A DNA stretch of 64,000 nt from Epiperipatus broadwayi (Eukaryota > Onychophora > Udeonychophora > Euonychophora > Peripatidae). The first letter of the stretch is position 1; each line of letters opens with the position of its first letter. The DNA lies in contig JAQFVV010006255.1 in assembly GCA_028023455.1 (NCBI GenBank), positions 2,232,001-2,296,000 of the forward strand, given 5' to 3'. Both the position numbers and the translations under genes were made by a program. The notes beneath the pieces are model-generated. The model saw nothing but the letters and a program-made list of their open reading frames with translations. It did no database searches and had not been told where the DNA came from. Shown here in pieces: positions 37,417-50,352 of the stretch.

Positions 37417-37897
37417 TATAACAGAGGTTAACATACATATATATGTATTCTGTTGCAAATGGCGCCATAATTTTCAGAGTGTTGTGTTTGGCTGAATTAC
37501 AGGGCTTAGACTCAAACCAACAGTAATATCAAAAAAAATATGAACCCTCTCAAAATATAGTTGTATGTAGATAAACATAGTTAATACTGTACTGGTTGTG
37601 CCTGGACTCACTTCCTGCTGTATATTTAGCTTGCCTCATGAGTTCTAGTCTTAACCCTTCTGGTTGTACTGGACAGCTTGCCTCAAGTTTGTTAAATGAC
37701 TATTCCAACTGTACTAAACATCTTGCCTCGAGTCTGCCCTAGTCATATCAGCTTCCAGTACTATCATGGACTTCCCTCACTGCATAGACATATCGGTAGT
37801 GAATATAGTAGAAACACCACTGTTGGAAGTAGTTTTAATGGAGAGCATGTTTAGTCATGTAGATAGATGTTTTCTGACTTGCCTCCAAAAAGACTGA

Positions 37898-38155
37898 CTA
37901 TTTATTGCCATCGAACACTGCAAGGATTGTCTCATCAAGCCATGTGAGAAAGTCGTTGATGAATTTGATGCGTGTAGGTGAGCAGTACTTATTTCTTAAT
38001 TCATTGCAGATAATATTGATGGATGCTTTTTTATCAATAGAGCTATTATAAAGCTCAGCAAGTGCAGCAACTTTAAAATGTGGTTCAACAAATGCTTTCT
38101 TAATTTTGTGAACAAATTCAAATGATGAATTAATTGTATACATTCCAAAGCCCAA
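37898..38155 (-). CDS. Unassigned ORF, 85 codons
   Basis: Open frame starting MGFGMYTINSSFEFVHKIKK and ending NDFLTWLDETILAVFDGNK, with ordinary amino-acid balance (few of the Lys/Asn/Ile/Phe runs that mark random AT-rich frames). The surrounding 37560-38250 is less AT-rich than the intron average. Family not recognised; it may be a transposase or retrotransposon remnant. No promoter or splice context was established. Confidence 0.3.
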   Translation of the reverse strand: MGFGMYTINSSFEFVHKIKKAFVEPHFKVAALAELYNSSIDKKASINIICNELRNKYCSPTRIKFINDFLTWLDETILAVFDGNK

Positions 38156-41100
38156 GGCATCAATTAGCCATTGGTTGACTAACTATTAGTGAAAAGAGCT
38201 AGGAGTATGGGAACATAGAATTCCCGAAAGCGCTCAGCCTATTTATTGTTATACAGCCTCATTAATTTTGTATATAACGCAAACATAGAATTATCAAATA
38301 ATAATGAAGTAAATGGGTTTAAGTATTATCATTGTAAAGAAATAATTCATTTCCCATTCCTTGTGAAAATGATGTCTTCGATTTCTTTGATACACTCACG
38401 ATTATTTTCAAATTAATTAAAAAAAAACAACTTTTAAATATTTTATTAAAATAAAAAATATTTATAACTTATTAAGAAGTAAAGAAAATAATAATAAATT
38501 TAGAGCAACTGAAATTCTAACAATGATTAGAGGGAAGTATTTGATATAATTATGTGTAAACATTATTATAAATGAAATACACTTGATTTGCTTGCTGTTT
38601 GACTTCTATTGCTCCAAATCAAGTTATTTACCTGGACTTAAAAGAAAATTATCAATTTGACAATTTTAACAAAAAATAAACAAACAATGGTCATATACTT
38701 GATGACAATTAAAAAATAATACAAAATAATGATAAATAAAATATTACATTTTCAGTTTTAATTAAATTTGTAAGTAAGGAGGGATAAATAAGAGATTGAC
38801 CAAAAATCGTTCTGATGGATTGCACACCGCTGTTTTATTAAGATAGTTAGTATTTTGTTTGTGTATGTGATTATTAGATTTTTATAGATTATTTTACTTT
38901 TATCATGTTTTTACTTTATATATTAATTACAATGCCAATTCTTGTATAAAAATATTGAAAATAGGAGTATATTATCTCAACTTACCTTCAACTAATAGAC
39001 TAATCCAAATTCAATCCTATCTTAATTAGTTTGAGCCACTAGGAATTTGTGTATAATTAGAGATTCCAATGCTATTCAAAGTAATATATATATTATAACG
39101 GGACGATCCTTTTCAGGACTCGAGGAAGTCGCATCTAACTATAGTTGGACTTTGAGTCTTCTTATAGAATGCCATGGATGATGTGATTTAAAATATAATC
39201 CAATCCACTCCTCTATTAATAACCTCATTACTCTCGGAATTCGAGCTCAGAGTAGAAATCGCAATTGACTCTCTTCAGACATTTCCACAAATATCCCATA
39301 GTAATGATAAATTTAGTATAAGCTATATATAACTTTTTTATAAATATTAAATCACTAAGTTGATTCAACATATATATGCATGAGTATGTATATTTATAAT
39401 TATTGGTTTTATAAAATGACTAAATAAAATAAACAAATGAGACCTGTTTAATTTTAAAATCAAGTTTAACACATAATAGAAACAAAAATATTATTTCATA
39501 AATAATAAAAATATTAAAATTTAGAATCATAATCTGTGCTTATATTTAAATACAATAATAAACTATTTAACATTCAGAAAAAACATAATGTAATCATTTA
39601 CATATATATAATTTAAAATCATGTGTATAATAAATAATACCACCATATATTATAAATCTACTTATTATGTCATTAAAATGATTCAGTGTGTGTTATATGC
39701 CTATATAAGATAACATCCATTCACACTAGATTAATAATAGAATGTATTCTGATATTAGTTATGTATGTTTAAAAAGAAATTATGTTAATTGTCAGGTAAG
39801 ATTCAATTTGGAATATAATAAAACTTACTTCCAAATTGAAATAATTTAAAAGCGTTTACCTTAGTCAGCCGTCATTTTCACCAGAGCATATATCAAAATA
39901 TCAACATCTAAATTTTATTAAATAAATAAAAATAAAATGTTAATCTTATCAGTTCTCCACTTATTCTGTTAAAATCAATTTAATATATGAAATAATTTCT
40001 CCACGTAAATATAGTTATCCTCAAAGGAAATAAAGTTTAAGGGTTATTAAAATACACAATGAAGTAATCCAAGACGAGAAAGAATAATGGTTTTATATCC
40101 CTCCTTAGATGAAATAAAATGACGATGAATGTTGAAACATAAAGTTCATTGATCATCCTTCGAAGAGGCAATCCAGATATTCATTCTTTTAAATATTTGC
40201 ATAGTAAAATATTTAACATCTTCAATATAATACTCCATTATTAAGGCAGCTTTTTAAATGAGAATTACGACGATTATATTTTAGGCATTGAGTAAGAATA
40301 AATTTACATGTTCAGGTTTAAAACATCAGCAGAAATCATTGGCATAAATTATCTAGCCAGAGAACATCTTTATAAATTTTTGTCTTCTTAAATATATATT
40401 TTGAAAGCTCAGTTCGAAAATGTTGATAACTCTTATAACCTTGTCAATTTCAACGATTATTTTTTTATAGTTCTTTATAATATTAAGAGTAAATTAATTA
40501 CTTGAAGACAGTTTTAAAAATAGTAAATCTTTTTTTTTTCTTAAATGTGTTGTTATAACAATATTAGTTCGTTTTTATACTGGATTAATTTCTGCAAGCA
40601 TATCACATAATCATGCTCATGCTCTATTGTTTAAAATATACAATTTGTAATGAACCCCAAACATTTATTTCCTTTGTTTCAACTGATAAAAATGCAATGT
40701 TGACTTAAGGCTTTGTCAAATGTCAAGTTTTATATTAATAAAAAAAATACTATTAGTTAGAAACATTTATTTATGTGTGTGTATAAACAAATTAGAATTA
40801 TTCATTTTTAGAATTATTCTTTTAATACTAACTAGTTTATGTATATAACTGATATATGAAAAGCTTAAGATAGGTGTATGCTATTTTTACCTGTTGATTC
40901 GATATAGGCACAGTTAAATTCACAAAGAAACAAATTGTTTTAGATGAGGCTCATATGGTACTCTCACAATATTGATATGGCAGCATAAATGAACACCTGC
41001 TCTGTTTCTTGTCATGTTTTTTTTTGTCTGAACAATTTATAAAAGTGGCCAAGATATGTGTGTCTATATTGTAATGGAATAAAATGAACAAAAGAGAAAG

Positions 41101-44100
41101 TCTTTATTTTACATGCTCACACTTTAGACACCAAAATCTGTAATGGTATAAAATGGAACAAATGGAATATTTACTTATAACTCACGAATTGGGTAAACAA
41201 TATAAATTGTACAACACCAAATCTGTAACAATATAAATGGGCTAGTTGAAATTAACAGATCTACACAAAGTGAGCAAGAAAAATCTGTAATGGAATAAAT
41301 TTAAGCAATAATTTTATTTAAGAGCTCCATTAATAGAGTAATCCAAAATAAATATCAACTTTAATGGACACTAAAATTGTAATACACAATTTAAATAATT
41401 CATTTGAAAATTTATAACAGGTATATCAGGTAGTAATTTATGTCTGGATTAATTCACAAAATGACTCTTTCATATTATATTAAAATTTATAATATTGTTA
41501 AAAGATGAATAAAATTATTTAATCTTGATGATTATATATAAAATGTATATCACTAAATTGTCAACTAGCTTTTTATGTTTGAATATTGCTATTTCATATG
41601 CTTAGCAAATCAAATGAGACTATTGATCCAAGTTTAATAAAGGAAACATTAATTAATATGCTTTAATAGTTTGAATCAATTTATTATAAAATGTTGTATT
41701 TGTTTTGACTGTAACATGACACTAAGACATTGCACATTTTTTTTAAACCCAAAATAAAATATTTATTTAGTTTTTGCCTCATATAGACAATATACATACA
41801 AATATAAAATAAAATTTATCATAATTATTTAAATTTTAAATTTAGAGTTAGTCATTAAAATTTTCTTCTTGGTTAATCATACATCTATATGTCTACATAC
41901 ATATATATTAAATGACTTTTAAAACCACAACAAAATATATAAAGAATAATTATATAAATAAAACTTACAACCTGTTTTATCAAATGGGGTAAGATAGTTA
42001 GTATTTTCCTGTTTGTGATAATGTATTTTAGTTGTATATATATTGTAACCTCTACTCTCTTCACTTATTCACTTTATTATATTTATAAATGCCCAGGTGC
42101 CAATTCTATACAAGATAGAATAAAATTTATAATTGTAAATTGATTTTAAACTTATTTAAAAGATTCTTATATTGTAATTATTCTATGGCTTAGCTCAGTT
42201 GAGGTTATAGGATATGGTCTTCATATAGGAGGCAAATAAGGATGATAAAAACATCTACAAACAATAATTCTATAATGTTAATTTAAATATGTTCTAAGCA
42301 TTTATTCAGTAATAAAACTGTTGCAAAATTGACAATTATTACATTTATTACAGTATAGACAATGATGAGGATTGGGTATCTTTTTATCCAAATCACCACC
42401 TACTCTAAGCAAAATAGAATATATTATTAGCACTGTAATATAGTGATTTATCATCTCCAGACAGATTAAACAAATTGACTTCTGCTGGCAAATCTATATA
42501 TTATAAGGCTATGTTATGTTAACCATATATGTGTGTGTGGAAATGGAGAATCAAACGTATATATAATCAAGCAATTCATATGGGCTATTAATTCAATAAA
42601 ACATTTATTAGAAATTAAAAGCCAAAATAAATGATAAATAAACAAAAAAAAATATTTATGCACTTTGCTAACCAATTACATTGCTCTTATACTAAAACCA
42701 AAATTGACTAATATTTGATATGTGAATCATATATCTTCGAATATGTGCGTTTTTACAACATTGTAAATCTTAGTATTTCTAAACATACTTTTTATTAGCT
42801 TATTTATATAACTTGGATGATGCCATAAATCAATCATCTTTTATACATATTATAAAAATTTATACAACACTTATCTGTTATAATCAGTATATATCATCTA
42901 ACACTAACTATACAAGAACAAAGAAAGGCATGGGAAAACACTAACAAAACACTTACACCTATATACATGAGAGTTAAATAATATCTCCAAACTCAATCTA
43001 AATAATCTAATTGTCCCTGACCATTTCTACCTTCAAATCACATTCAATATACTTCCTATATAACGAACTTATAACAGACAAGGTTTTAATTCTTTATTTT
43101 TTTAAATAAACTTCATTAACAAAATTAAAGCATAATAAATACAATTTAAAAAAAAAAAAACTTATAGCATCACGCACACACTCGAATATATATAATCACC
43201 TATAATATGATTTCTAGATCTTATAAAATAATATATAATCATATTATAATAATAAGAAGCTACATTGTTCTTTTTTTTTAAATAAAAAAAAATAAAAAAT
43301 AAAAAATTGGTTATACATCTTTTGTACTCAGTAACGAAAATATTTGTCAATATCCCATCATTACATGTTAAGTTTTTTTTTAAAAAAAAATTTAAAAGTT
43401 GAAAGAAACAGAAATATTACAAAAAATGTCTATCCGATTGTTGACGCATAATTTGTTAAGAATGATAAGAGTTTTTTTTTTATCCTAGAATTCCATGATA
43501 GGTGTTATAAATGACATTTGCATGCATTGAAATTATTTTATTATATATATGTGAATTGCAAAGTTATGCAGTAGAAAATTATCCTCTTGATAGAAGATTA
43601 AATAGATAAACTTTTTCATTTTAAATTTTAATTTGCAGAAGATTGATAGAAAATTATTAAAATTGAAAATCAAGCGTTTGATTTTAGCGTTTAACAAGAA
43701 AAATTTAGCTAGCTTTATTTTAAATAATTTTGTCATTCTGATATTACTTATTTTTGGTAATACTTTAAAATAAATCATAATTACTTATCTTATGTGACAT
43801 CCAGGTATTTTAAAGATAATGAATATGGATCATGATTTTTGGCAGAAATTTGGAGCTGGCTTCCCTCTGGGTCTATCTCTGCATCGTTATATTATTCCAG
43901 TAGCATAATAGAAATTCTCCATCAATATATTATTAGAATCCTCGTGATGTTTTTCTTTATTTGTTCCAATGCTCTTAGAGAGTTATTGATTATTTTAAGC
44001 TTTATTTTTTTAGCTTCTTCCTTGGAACTTTTTTTTACTTTTTTTAAAGTTTTAAACTTTCTGTCTCTCTTCACTCACACCCTCTGTGTTTCTATGACAA

Positions 44101-44621
44101 TCAACTTTGGAAGTTTGCCAGAAATATTATTTATAGAAATTTTAACAATACAACGTTTGAATGGAATAAGCATAATAATAAAAAATAAAATATTAATTAT
44201 TAATTTTAGAAATGTTATTCACTATTATACAAATAATCTTTATCATTTTTAAGCATAAAATTATGAACAATACATAATCAGTAAATAATAAATAAAATAT
44301 AGAAAAGAAAATTCTAATTAATACTATATCTATGTTTCTGCTTATTATGACATGTAAATTTTCTACCACATATAAACATCCCTAATGTTGTTCATCCTCC
44401 TCTTTTACTACCAAACACATAATCCAAAGCTCTACAAATCAGTACACCCAATTAAAGTTTTAATTTTTTTAAAATCCTAATTTTAACTAGCAAATCTCAC
44501 CACAATTTAAGTTTAATTTTCCTAAAACTCAATTTTAAATATTAAATTATATCACAATTCATTTTTCTAAGATAACTATCTTTAGCCAATGTTAGCACAA
44601 ATGTGATAATGTATTTTAGTT

Positions 44622-44627
<6 letters not shown>

Positions 44628-44661
<34 letters not shown>
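44628..44661. repeat. (TA)n microsatellite
   Basis: About 17 uninterrupted AT dinucleotides. Other, shorter runs occur at 7127, 17595, 47450 and 52440. Confidence 0.95.
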
Positions 44662-44663
<2 letters not shown>

Positions 44664-44689
44664 ATTCTTGCATGTACTAACATGTATGC

Positions 44690-44790
44690 TATTACTAACA
44701 GTTGAATGTATTTGGAATATTTAAATAAAATTAGTTTTTTCGAAAGACATTCAATACTTATATTAGATGATAGGAAATAGTCCATTATAT
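44690..44790 (+). repeat. Dispersed repeat shared with the Penelope tail at 60.4 kb
   Basis: TATTACTAACAGTTGAATGT followed by ATTTGGAA, TTAAATAAA and TATTAGATGAT. The same order occurs at 60413-60514 just downstream of the Penelope GIY-YIG segment, so it is likely a detached 3' tail of that family. Confidence 0.7.
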
Positions 44791-46628
44791 AAATACAATG
44801 TTTAATTTACTTTATATTAAGTTCACGTGGAGAAAATCCATCCGTGAAAAAATTCCATGATATACCAATATTTTCAAAGATCCAGTAATTCTCAAGAGCT
44901 TGTTTTTTTAATAAATATTCTAAGTATATTTAACAAATAATCCTTAATGGTTTATGGCAATATATGCATTGTATCTGATGTTGAATAATAAGTATTATTT
45001 TATCCTTTAAAATGTTTAAATGGTTATTTATCAAATTCAAAATAATTATCCATTTGGGTTATAATTTTTAGCAATTATTTATTTCTTGATACACAAATAG
45101 ACACATTTATATATATTAAATCACATGATAAAAACTAAATTAGCATTTTATAACTTTTCTTTTAGAATGCCCATAAACAAATACTATTTGTTTAATTGTT
45201 AAAATAGGACTTCTCAGAAGTTTAAATTAATCATTTGGAGTAAAATGTTAATCCACTGCTTAGCTTTTCATTATATTATTTGCATAAAATATTTTTTTTA
45301 ATATATTTATTTTAAAATTTATTTACTGCAAAAACATAATATGCAAACTGAAATGATATCAGAGAGAATAAGTGTCTGAATTTAAAATCATAGGTTTTTC
45401 TTACTATTGGTCTATTGACATAACATTTAGGTTATTGACCTAGAAATGGTAGATAATATTGCTCAAAATTTACTCGTTTTATTTATTTAGTGATTATTTC
45501 ACTTTTATTAGAGTTTTTATTTTCTTTTACAAATACAAGTGTTCTTAAACAAAATAGTTTTTTTTTAATTTAAATTTTTTTTTTAAAATAGAAATAAATT
45601 ATACAATAATTTTAATCTCTTCTTAAAAATTTACAAATCAAAGAATAAAAATACATTTGTTTGTTTAACAAAAAGATGATTACAAATAATATATCTTTAA
45701 TAATAATATGACTTTTAAAAATATATATGGTTTTAAATCTACACACCTCTAAATATGCATGCATATATATAATCATACATATAAATATAATTTATTTACT
45801 TTTTTAAACCTATTGTTAAAATATGCAATAGACAAAACATTAATGTGAAATTTATCAAAATATTAATCTTTAAATTTATGAATAATTTTATAGTAAGACA
45901 TTAAGTTCAACACAGTAAATTACTTATCATATTAAAAAAACACGCAAATTGTTACTTTGTATTTGGGTGTATTTATAATGACTCCAAAATTAAAAGGAAA
46001 CATTACTTGATGATTTTAAACATTTACTATTAACACACTTTAAGTTTGACTACAGATGGTACAATATATAATTAACATATTTGGTAGATAGTTATTTTTC
46101 TTTATTTTCAGATATGTGAGTTCTCCAGATTTTCATATTAGATCTTTTTTTTCTTCATTATAAATCCAAACTAAACATTATGTTTGCAATCTATAGTGTT
46201 ATTTATATATAATCATTTTCTGCTTATTGTATAAATGTATCTTACTAATAATTTTAAAATACAATATACAGAATTTTTTTATGGTAGTAATTAAAATAAT
46301 AAATCAAACAATGATTTACTTTTACTGATTAACATGCATTTAGCCATTTAATGCATTCTTTTTTTAAAGATTAATTGTAGCCTTAATCATAAATTGAATA
46401 TAGTTGTGAATTAAGATAGAAAATGAAAAGTTAGTCATTGCAGTTAAACATAATTTATCAACATTTATTGAACTTTTTTTTTAATGCATTTACAAATCAA
46501 TTTATTTATCATAAGGATTAAAGATTATATTTGAGTAAGAGAAATTTTTGAATAATAGATTTTGGTTTATTCTATTTGTATTAAGCATTAATTATCATAA
46601 TTGATATATTTTGAAAATGATAATTTTA

Positions 46629-46636
46629 TATTTGTG
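46629..46636. repeat. 8-bp target-site duplication, left
   Basis: TATTTGTG, identical to 48435-48442. Confidence 0.88.
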
Positions 46637-48434
46637 GGTAATAGTATGAATACTGAACCCCACCGCTTGATGACTTGTTTTTTACAAGTGCACATCAATA
46701 TACTCTTTTAGCAGCCTATTATTTACAGCTGACACTACAATAGGTGTTTTTTGAGCCATAACAGGCCACCTGAGGGTGATGTATTCTACGATTCTGTAAC
46801 AAAATACTACACCCATTGCATTGCGATAGTATTCGTCAAGTGAGTGCTCTTGAACTTTCGCTATGGTCTGATTTAATGGTGGCCGTATTTGAAAGAGACG
46901 GAACTCTGCAAAAATTCATTGTTGGAAATTTTTTAGAAAGCATAGTGGAATTAGTATTTCATATTAAGAATTGTCATGTCGTCACACATGCTTCGCTATG
47001 TTTTTGAACTGCACACAACTTGAAAATGGTTTTTCTTTTCAGCAGAGTTGTTTTTGATTTCGTGTGCAAATGCCCGTTTACACATGAATCCGTGCAAGAA
47101 CTGTAGGGGAAGTTGGTCCAAGGGCTCCAAAATCCTGTTACTTACAGCTTTGAGGCTTCCCTGTTATTTTATTTGTGTGTTACTTTTGGCTTTTTTTTAT
47201 GCCTCCGAATATGGTGTTTTTTTTGTTACTTGTTTTGGTTCACAACTTATCCAAAGTTTCGTTTATTTTTGATTCAATAAATTATTTTATGGGAAGCTGA
47301 TGTTTTTTGTTGTTGTTCACATGATTAGAAAGTAAGTAGGTAATATTTGATAAGTTTCATTAACAGTTAATTAAAGTAGATAATATTTTATTATACCAAA
47401 ATAAAAAAGAAGTGTTTAAGAGTTTATTCAAAAGGCCCCACTCAAAAAAATATATATATATATAAAATAATAATAAAGAACTGTGCAGTAACATAATAAA
47501 ATGTTCAAAAAGAAAATCCAAAAAGCAGTCGATAATTAAAAATCAAAACAAACCTTCCCCACCACCCCGCTCCACTTCCCCCAGCTTAAAAAGAAAAAAG
47601 TGTTCTTTAAAAATGAACTGTTTATGTCTTTTTTAAAATTAAAGGCCCAAAAATTTAAGGAAGAACTTTTCGCTATCATATAATATAGCTTTCTGTAGTG
47701 TAAAGATTTGAAACAAAAAAATAGAAAAGCCTCATAATAAATTAACCAAAAAAAAAAAAAAAAGACGACAATTCAAAATCAAAACAACCCCTCTCTCCTC
47801 CACCCTTTAAAAAACCAAGTGTTTGTTTATTCAAAAGTACCGAATTGTTGAAGTCTTTCAGCAAATCAAAACAACCAAAAAAGAAGAAGATAAGTTCAAA
47901 GCAAACAACTAACCCCCCCCTCCATCATTTAAAAACAACAAAGTGTTTGTTACCCTATTTTTGTGTAAACAAATCAATGGAGCGTTAATTGATAATTTCA
48001 AGCAAACCAACACCCTTAACACCATCTAAAAACAAAATGTTTGTTTCTTTAAAAAACAAACCAAAAATAAAACCGGGTGAAAAAAACAACTTTTGTTTAC
48101 CGTAATATTATGTAAAGAAACCGACATACAGTTAGTCAATAATTTAAAAACAAACCAACACCCCTAGACCATCTAAAAACAAAGTATTTGTTTATTAAAA
48201 AACGGAAAAAAAACCCGGATGGAATAAAAAAAAAAACTTTGGTGGTTTACCATAGTATTATGTAAACCAAACAAATGGGCTAACGACGAAAAAAAAATTA
48301 AAAACTGGTTGAAAAAAATCTTTTACCATAATATTATGTAAAGAAACAGATGGCCCGTGAATGGATAATATTGATGTGCATTGGGTGAAAAAGAGCGCCA
48401 TCAAATGGTAGGGTTCAGTATTCATACTATTACC
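46637..48434. mobile_element. 1.8-kb TIR element with exact 8-bp TSD, family unassigned
   Basis: Terminal inverted repeats of about 67 bp: both begin GGTAATAGTATGAATACTGA and end in a GCACATCAATAT block, with more differences in the middle. Flanks are perfect TATTTGTG duplications. The ends do not start CAG as hAT ends do. An 8-bp duplication also fits P-type or unusual MULE-like elements, so the superfamily is open. The left third (46750-47280) is less AT-rich and has open frames of 63 and 74 codons without recognised domains; the right part is an array of degenerate repeats. Confidence 0.88.
47560..48360 (+). repeat. Degenerate internal tandem repeats of the 1.8-kb element
   Basis: Recurring blocks: a C-rich CCCC-TCCACC or ACACC-TA-ACCATC box, then TAAAAACAAA-TGTTTGTTT (seen near 47810, 47925, 48025, 48175), and TTTACC-TA-TATTATGTAAA (near 48098, 48248, 48331). 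Spacing is about 100-155 bp. The T-to-A bias and repeated TGTTTG suggest binding-site-like subterminal repeats, but no function is shown. Confidence 0.75.
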
Positions 48435-48442
48435 TATTTGTG
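48435..48442. repeat. 8-bp target-site duplication, right
   Basis: TATTTGTG, identical to 46629-46636. Confidence 0.88.
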
Positions 48443-48568
48443 TAGTATATCAAAAACTGTCATAATATTTCATTTCATTGTGTTTTTATAGTTGAATTTA
48501 AAAAGAAAAACACATTATAACACTAATGTAAAATATTTTAGATTAATATTCAATATTTATTATTTCAG

Positions 48569-48772
48569 TCTATGTTTGATGCTAGTCTGCTTGATCGAGA
48601 AACCAGTTTTAAACTTGCACCTGGTACATCTATGTTTATACACTGGTTAGTAGGAACTGTATATGTTTTTTATTTTGCTTCATTTATTCTTCTTCTGAGA
48701 GAAGTTTTACGTCCAGGAGTTCTGTGGTTTTTGCGTAATTTGAATGATCCAGATTTTCATCCCATTCATGAG
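48569..48772 (+). CDS. MARCHF6: MARCHF6 exon (TM6 and GVLWFLRNLNDPDF block)
   Basis: Fourth and last MARCHF6 exon in the window, 68 codons in phase 0. The acceptor is TTATTTCAG at 48568 and the donor GTAAGA at 48773. It encodes SMFDASLLDRETSFKLAPGT, a hydrophobic span around HWLVGTVYVFYFASFILLL, then REVLRPGVLWFLRNLNDPDF and HPIHE. The GVLWFLRNLNDPDF stretch is identical to my recollection of the vertebrate protein and is one of the most conserved parts of the Doa10/TEB4 family. Joined to the previous exon it gives DICSL-SMFDA, matching vertebrate DICSL-EMFDA with no gap, which fixes the 29.4-kb intron. The next expected peptide (vertebrate MIHLPIYRHL) was not found downstream and probably lies past 64000. 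Confidence 0.98.
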
Positions 48773-50344
48773 GTAAGATTTTACTAAATTTTATTACAGT
48801 TTATATATATCTAGATCAAAATTTTTTCTTCTACATTTATTTTAACCATCTCTTATATATTGTAATATAATCGGGGGGGGGGGTAACAAATTCTAATTAT
48901 ATACAACAGATCTGGGCACAGACTGATGTAACTGAATGCATTGAAACTGAAGCTGAATACTAGCAAATAAATGATGCTACATCAATGTGAAATAATCAGA
49001 AATCCTTATATTGTATGATATAAAATATGATAATAATAGTCAACATCAAGCAAATGCTAATAATGAGGTAGATGGAATGAAAGCAATGATCAAGACATAA
49101 AAAAAAAAGCTTAATAAAAACTCATGTGAACTGAAACTGCCATTTGCATTTGTGGGCATATATATATATGTGTCACTTGAGAAAATTGCCTAAAAAAATT
49201 AGTTTATGCATTTGGTCATATTTTATAAATTTACTTTGCAATATGTGAAATAATAATGATAAATTGTAATGTAAAGGAAAAAAGAAAAGTAGTTTCTATA
49301 TGCGAAAAAAATTTGAATTGTGTAGTTTCTAAAAATCGAAATTTGAACCATTTTTAATTTGCCTTTTCTGAACTGAGTTTTAAATAAAATTTCCCACATT
49401 TTTATAATAAAACTGGATGGCAAAGCTAAATAGAATATGGAAATTTTGGAATTAATAATATTTTAGAAATTATCAAGTTATATTTAAGTGTGTGCAATGA
49501 TTTTTCTTTCTTTCTAAACGTTAGCTAAATATAAATAAAGAGAGAGAAAAAACTATTTTTGTCTTTTGTTCATTTATGTAGCAAATTATAATTTATTCAT
49601 TTATGTATCAAATCATGATATGATATTTGACTATTTGTGTTCCCAGCATATTTTTTTAAAAACATTGTACGGAAACAAATCAAATTGTGTAACTAGCTGG
49701 TGACAAAATCATTGTTTGGAAAACATGTTGTTGAACGACATCGAATGGGTATAAATAGGTTGGAAACAAACAGCTGGGGATTTTAGTTGAGTACAGCATT
49801 TCATTTCATATTGCTTTGCATTTTAATCCAGTCTACTTAAGTAGCAATGATCCAATGTTGAGGAGAGAAACCACTGATTTAAACTATTTTCCCACCATAA
49901 CTTAGATAGCCATATTTTATTGTCTGTTTTAAATTTTTTTTTTCAAATTCTAGTTCTAATAGCCAGTATGATGACTTTATCTAACAAAAAATTATCTAAA
50001 AAGTGTGGCTAGGCAACAGAAAAAAAACACACCACTCAAAATGCTTGGAAAATGCAATCAGATCTGGAAATTAACTCTGAAGTTTGCAAAATTAGCCAGT
50101 ACAAATGCCTCGATAATGCCATAAAGGAAGACATGGATAGTAAATTACCCAAGACCTACTAATATTATGCCTTTTATAATGTCGTTAATACTGCTGTATT
50201 TATTGTCTAACATCACCAGTGCTCAAGAAGAACTACTATTTTCAGAGTAATTAGTGAAAACATCCAGAAATTTATTAAAACAATGGTATCTGCAGAAAAA
50301 TATGGTTTGTGGTTGTTTCAATATTTAACATGTTAAGATCTATC

Positions 50345-50352
50345 ATTTAGAT
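50345..50352. repeat. hAT target-site duplication, left
   Basis: ATTTAGAT, identical to 51859-51866. Confidence 0.92.

Larger units (their letters stand above)
19169..48568 (+). other. MARCHF6 giant intron, 29.4 kb
   Basis: Bounded by GTATGT and TTATTTCAG and joining two phase-0 exons that are adjacent in the protein family. It is filled with transposon remnants listed separately. Stretches where I see no further feature: 19200-19767, 21129-22410 (AT-rich), 24430-25999, 27123-27659, 29571-33869 (31650-32020 and 32220-32960 are less AT-rich and may be old repeats, unassigned), 34274-35087, 35441-37222, 38156-44689 (39030-39290 is a GC-richer unassigned patch) and 44791-46636. Confidence 0.93.

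Noticed and set aside
39030-39290. GC-richer patch with ACTCGAGG and AATTCGAGCTC
   Set aside because: Considered as ribozyme, SINE or LTR fragment, but no box pair, stem set or repeat copy in the window supports a call.
43839-44252. 137-codon plus-strand ORF
   Set aside because: It is the longest simple frame in its area but is Ile/Leu/Phe/Ser-rich, as expected from T-rich DNA, and shows no domain. The antisense reads Lys-rich with stops. A decayed transposon fragment is possible but unsupported.
44582-44785. 67-codon minus ORF with IYIYIYIYIY
   Set aside because: Translation of the (TA)n microsatellite.
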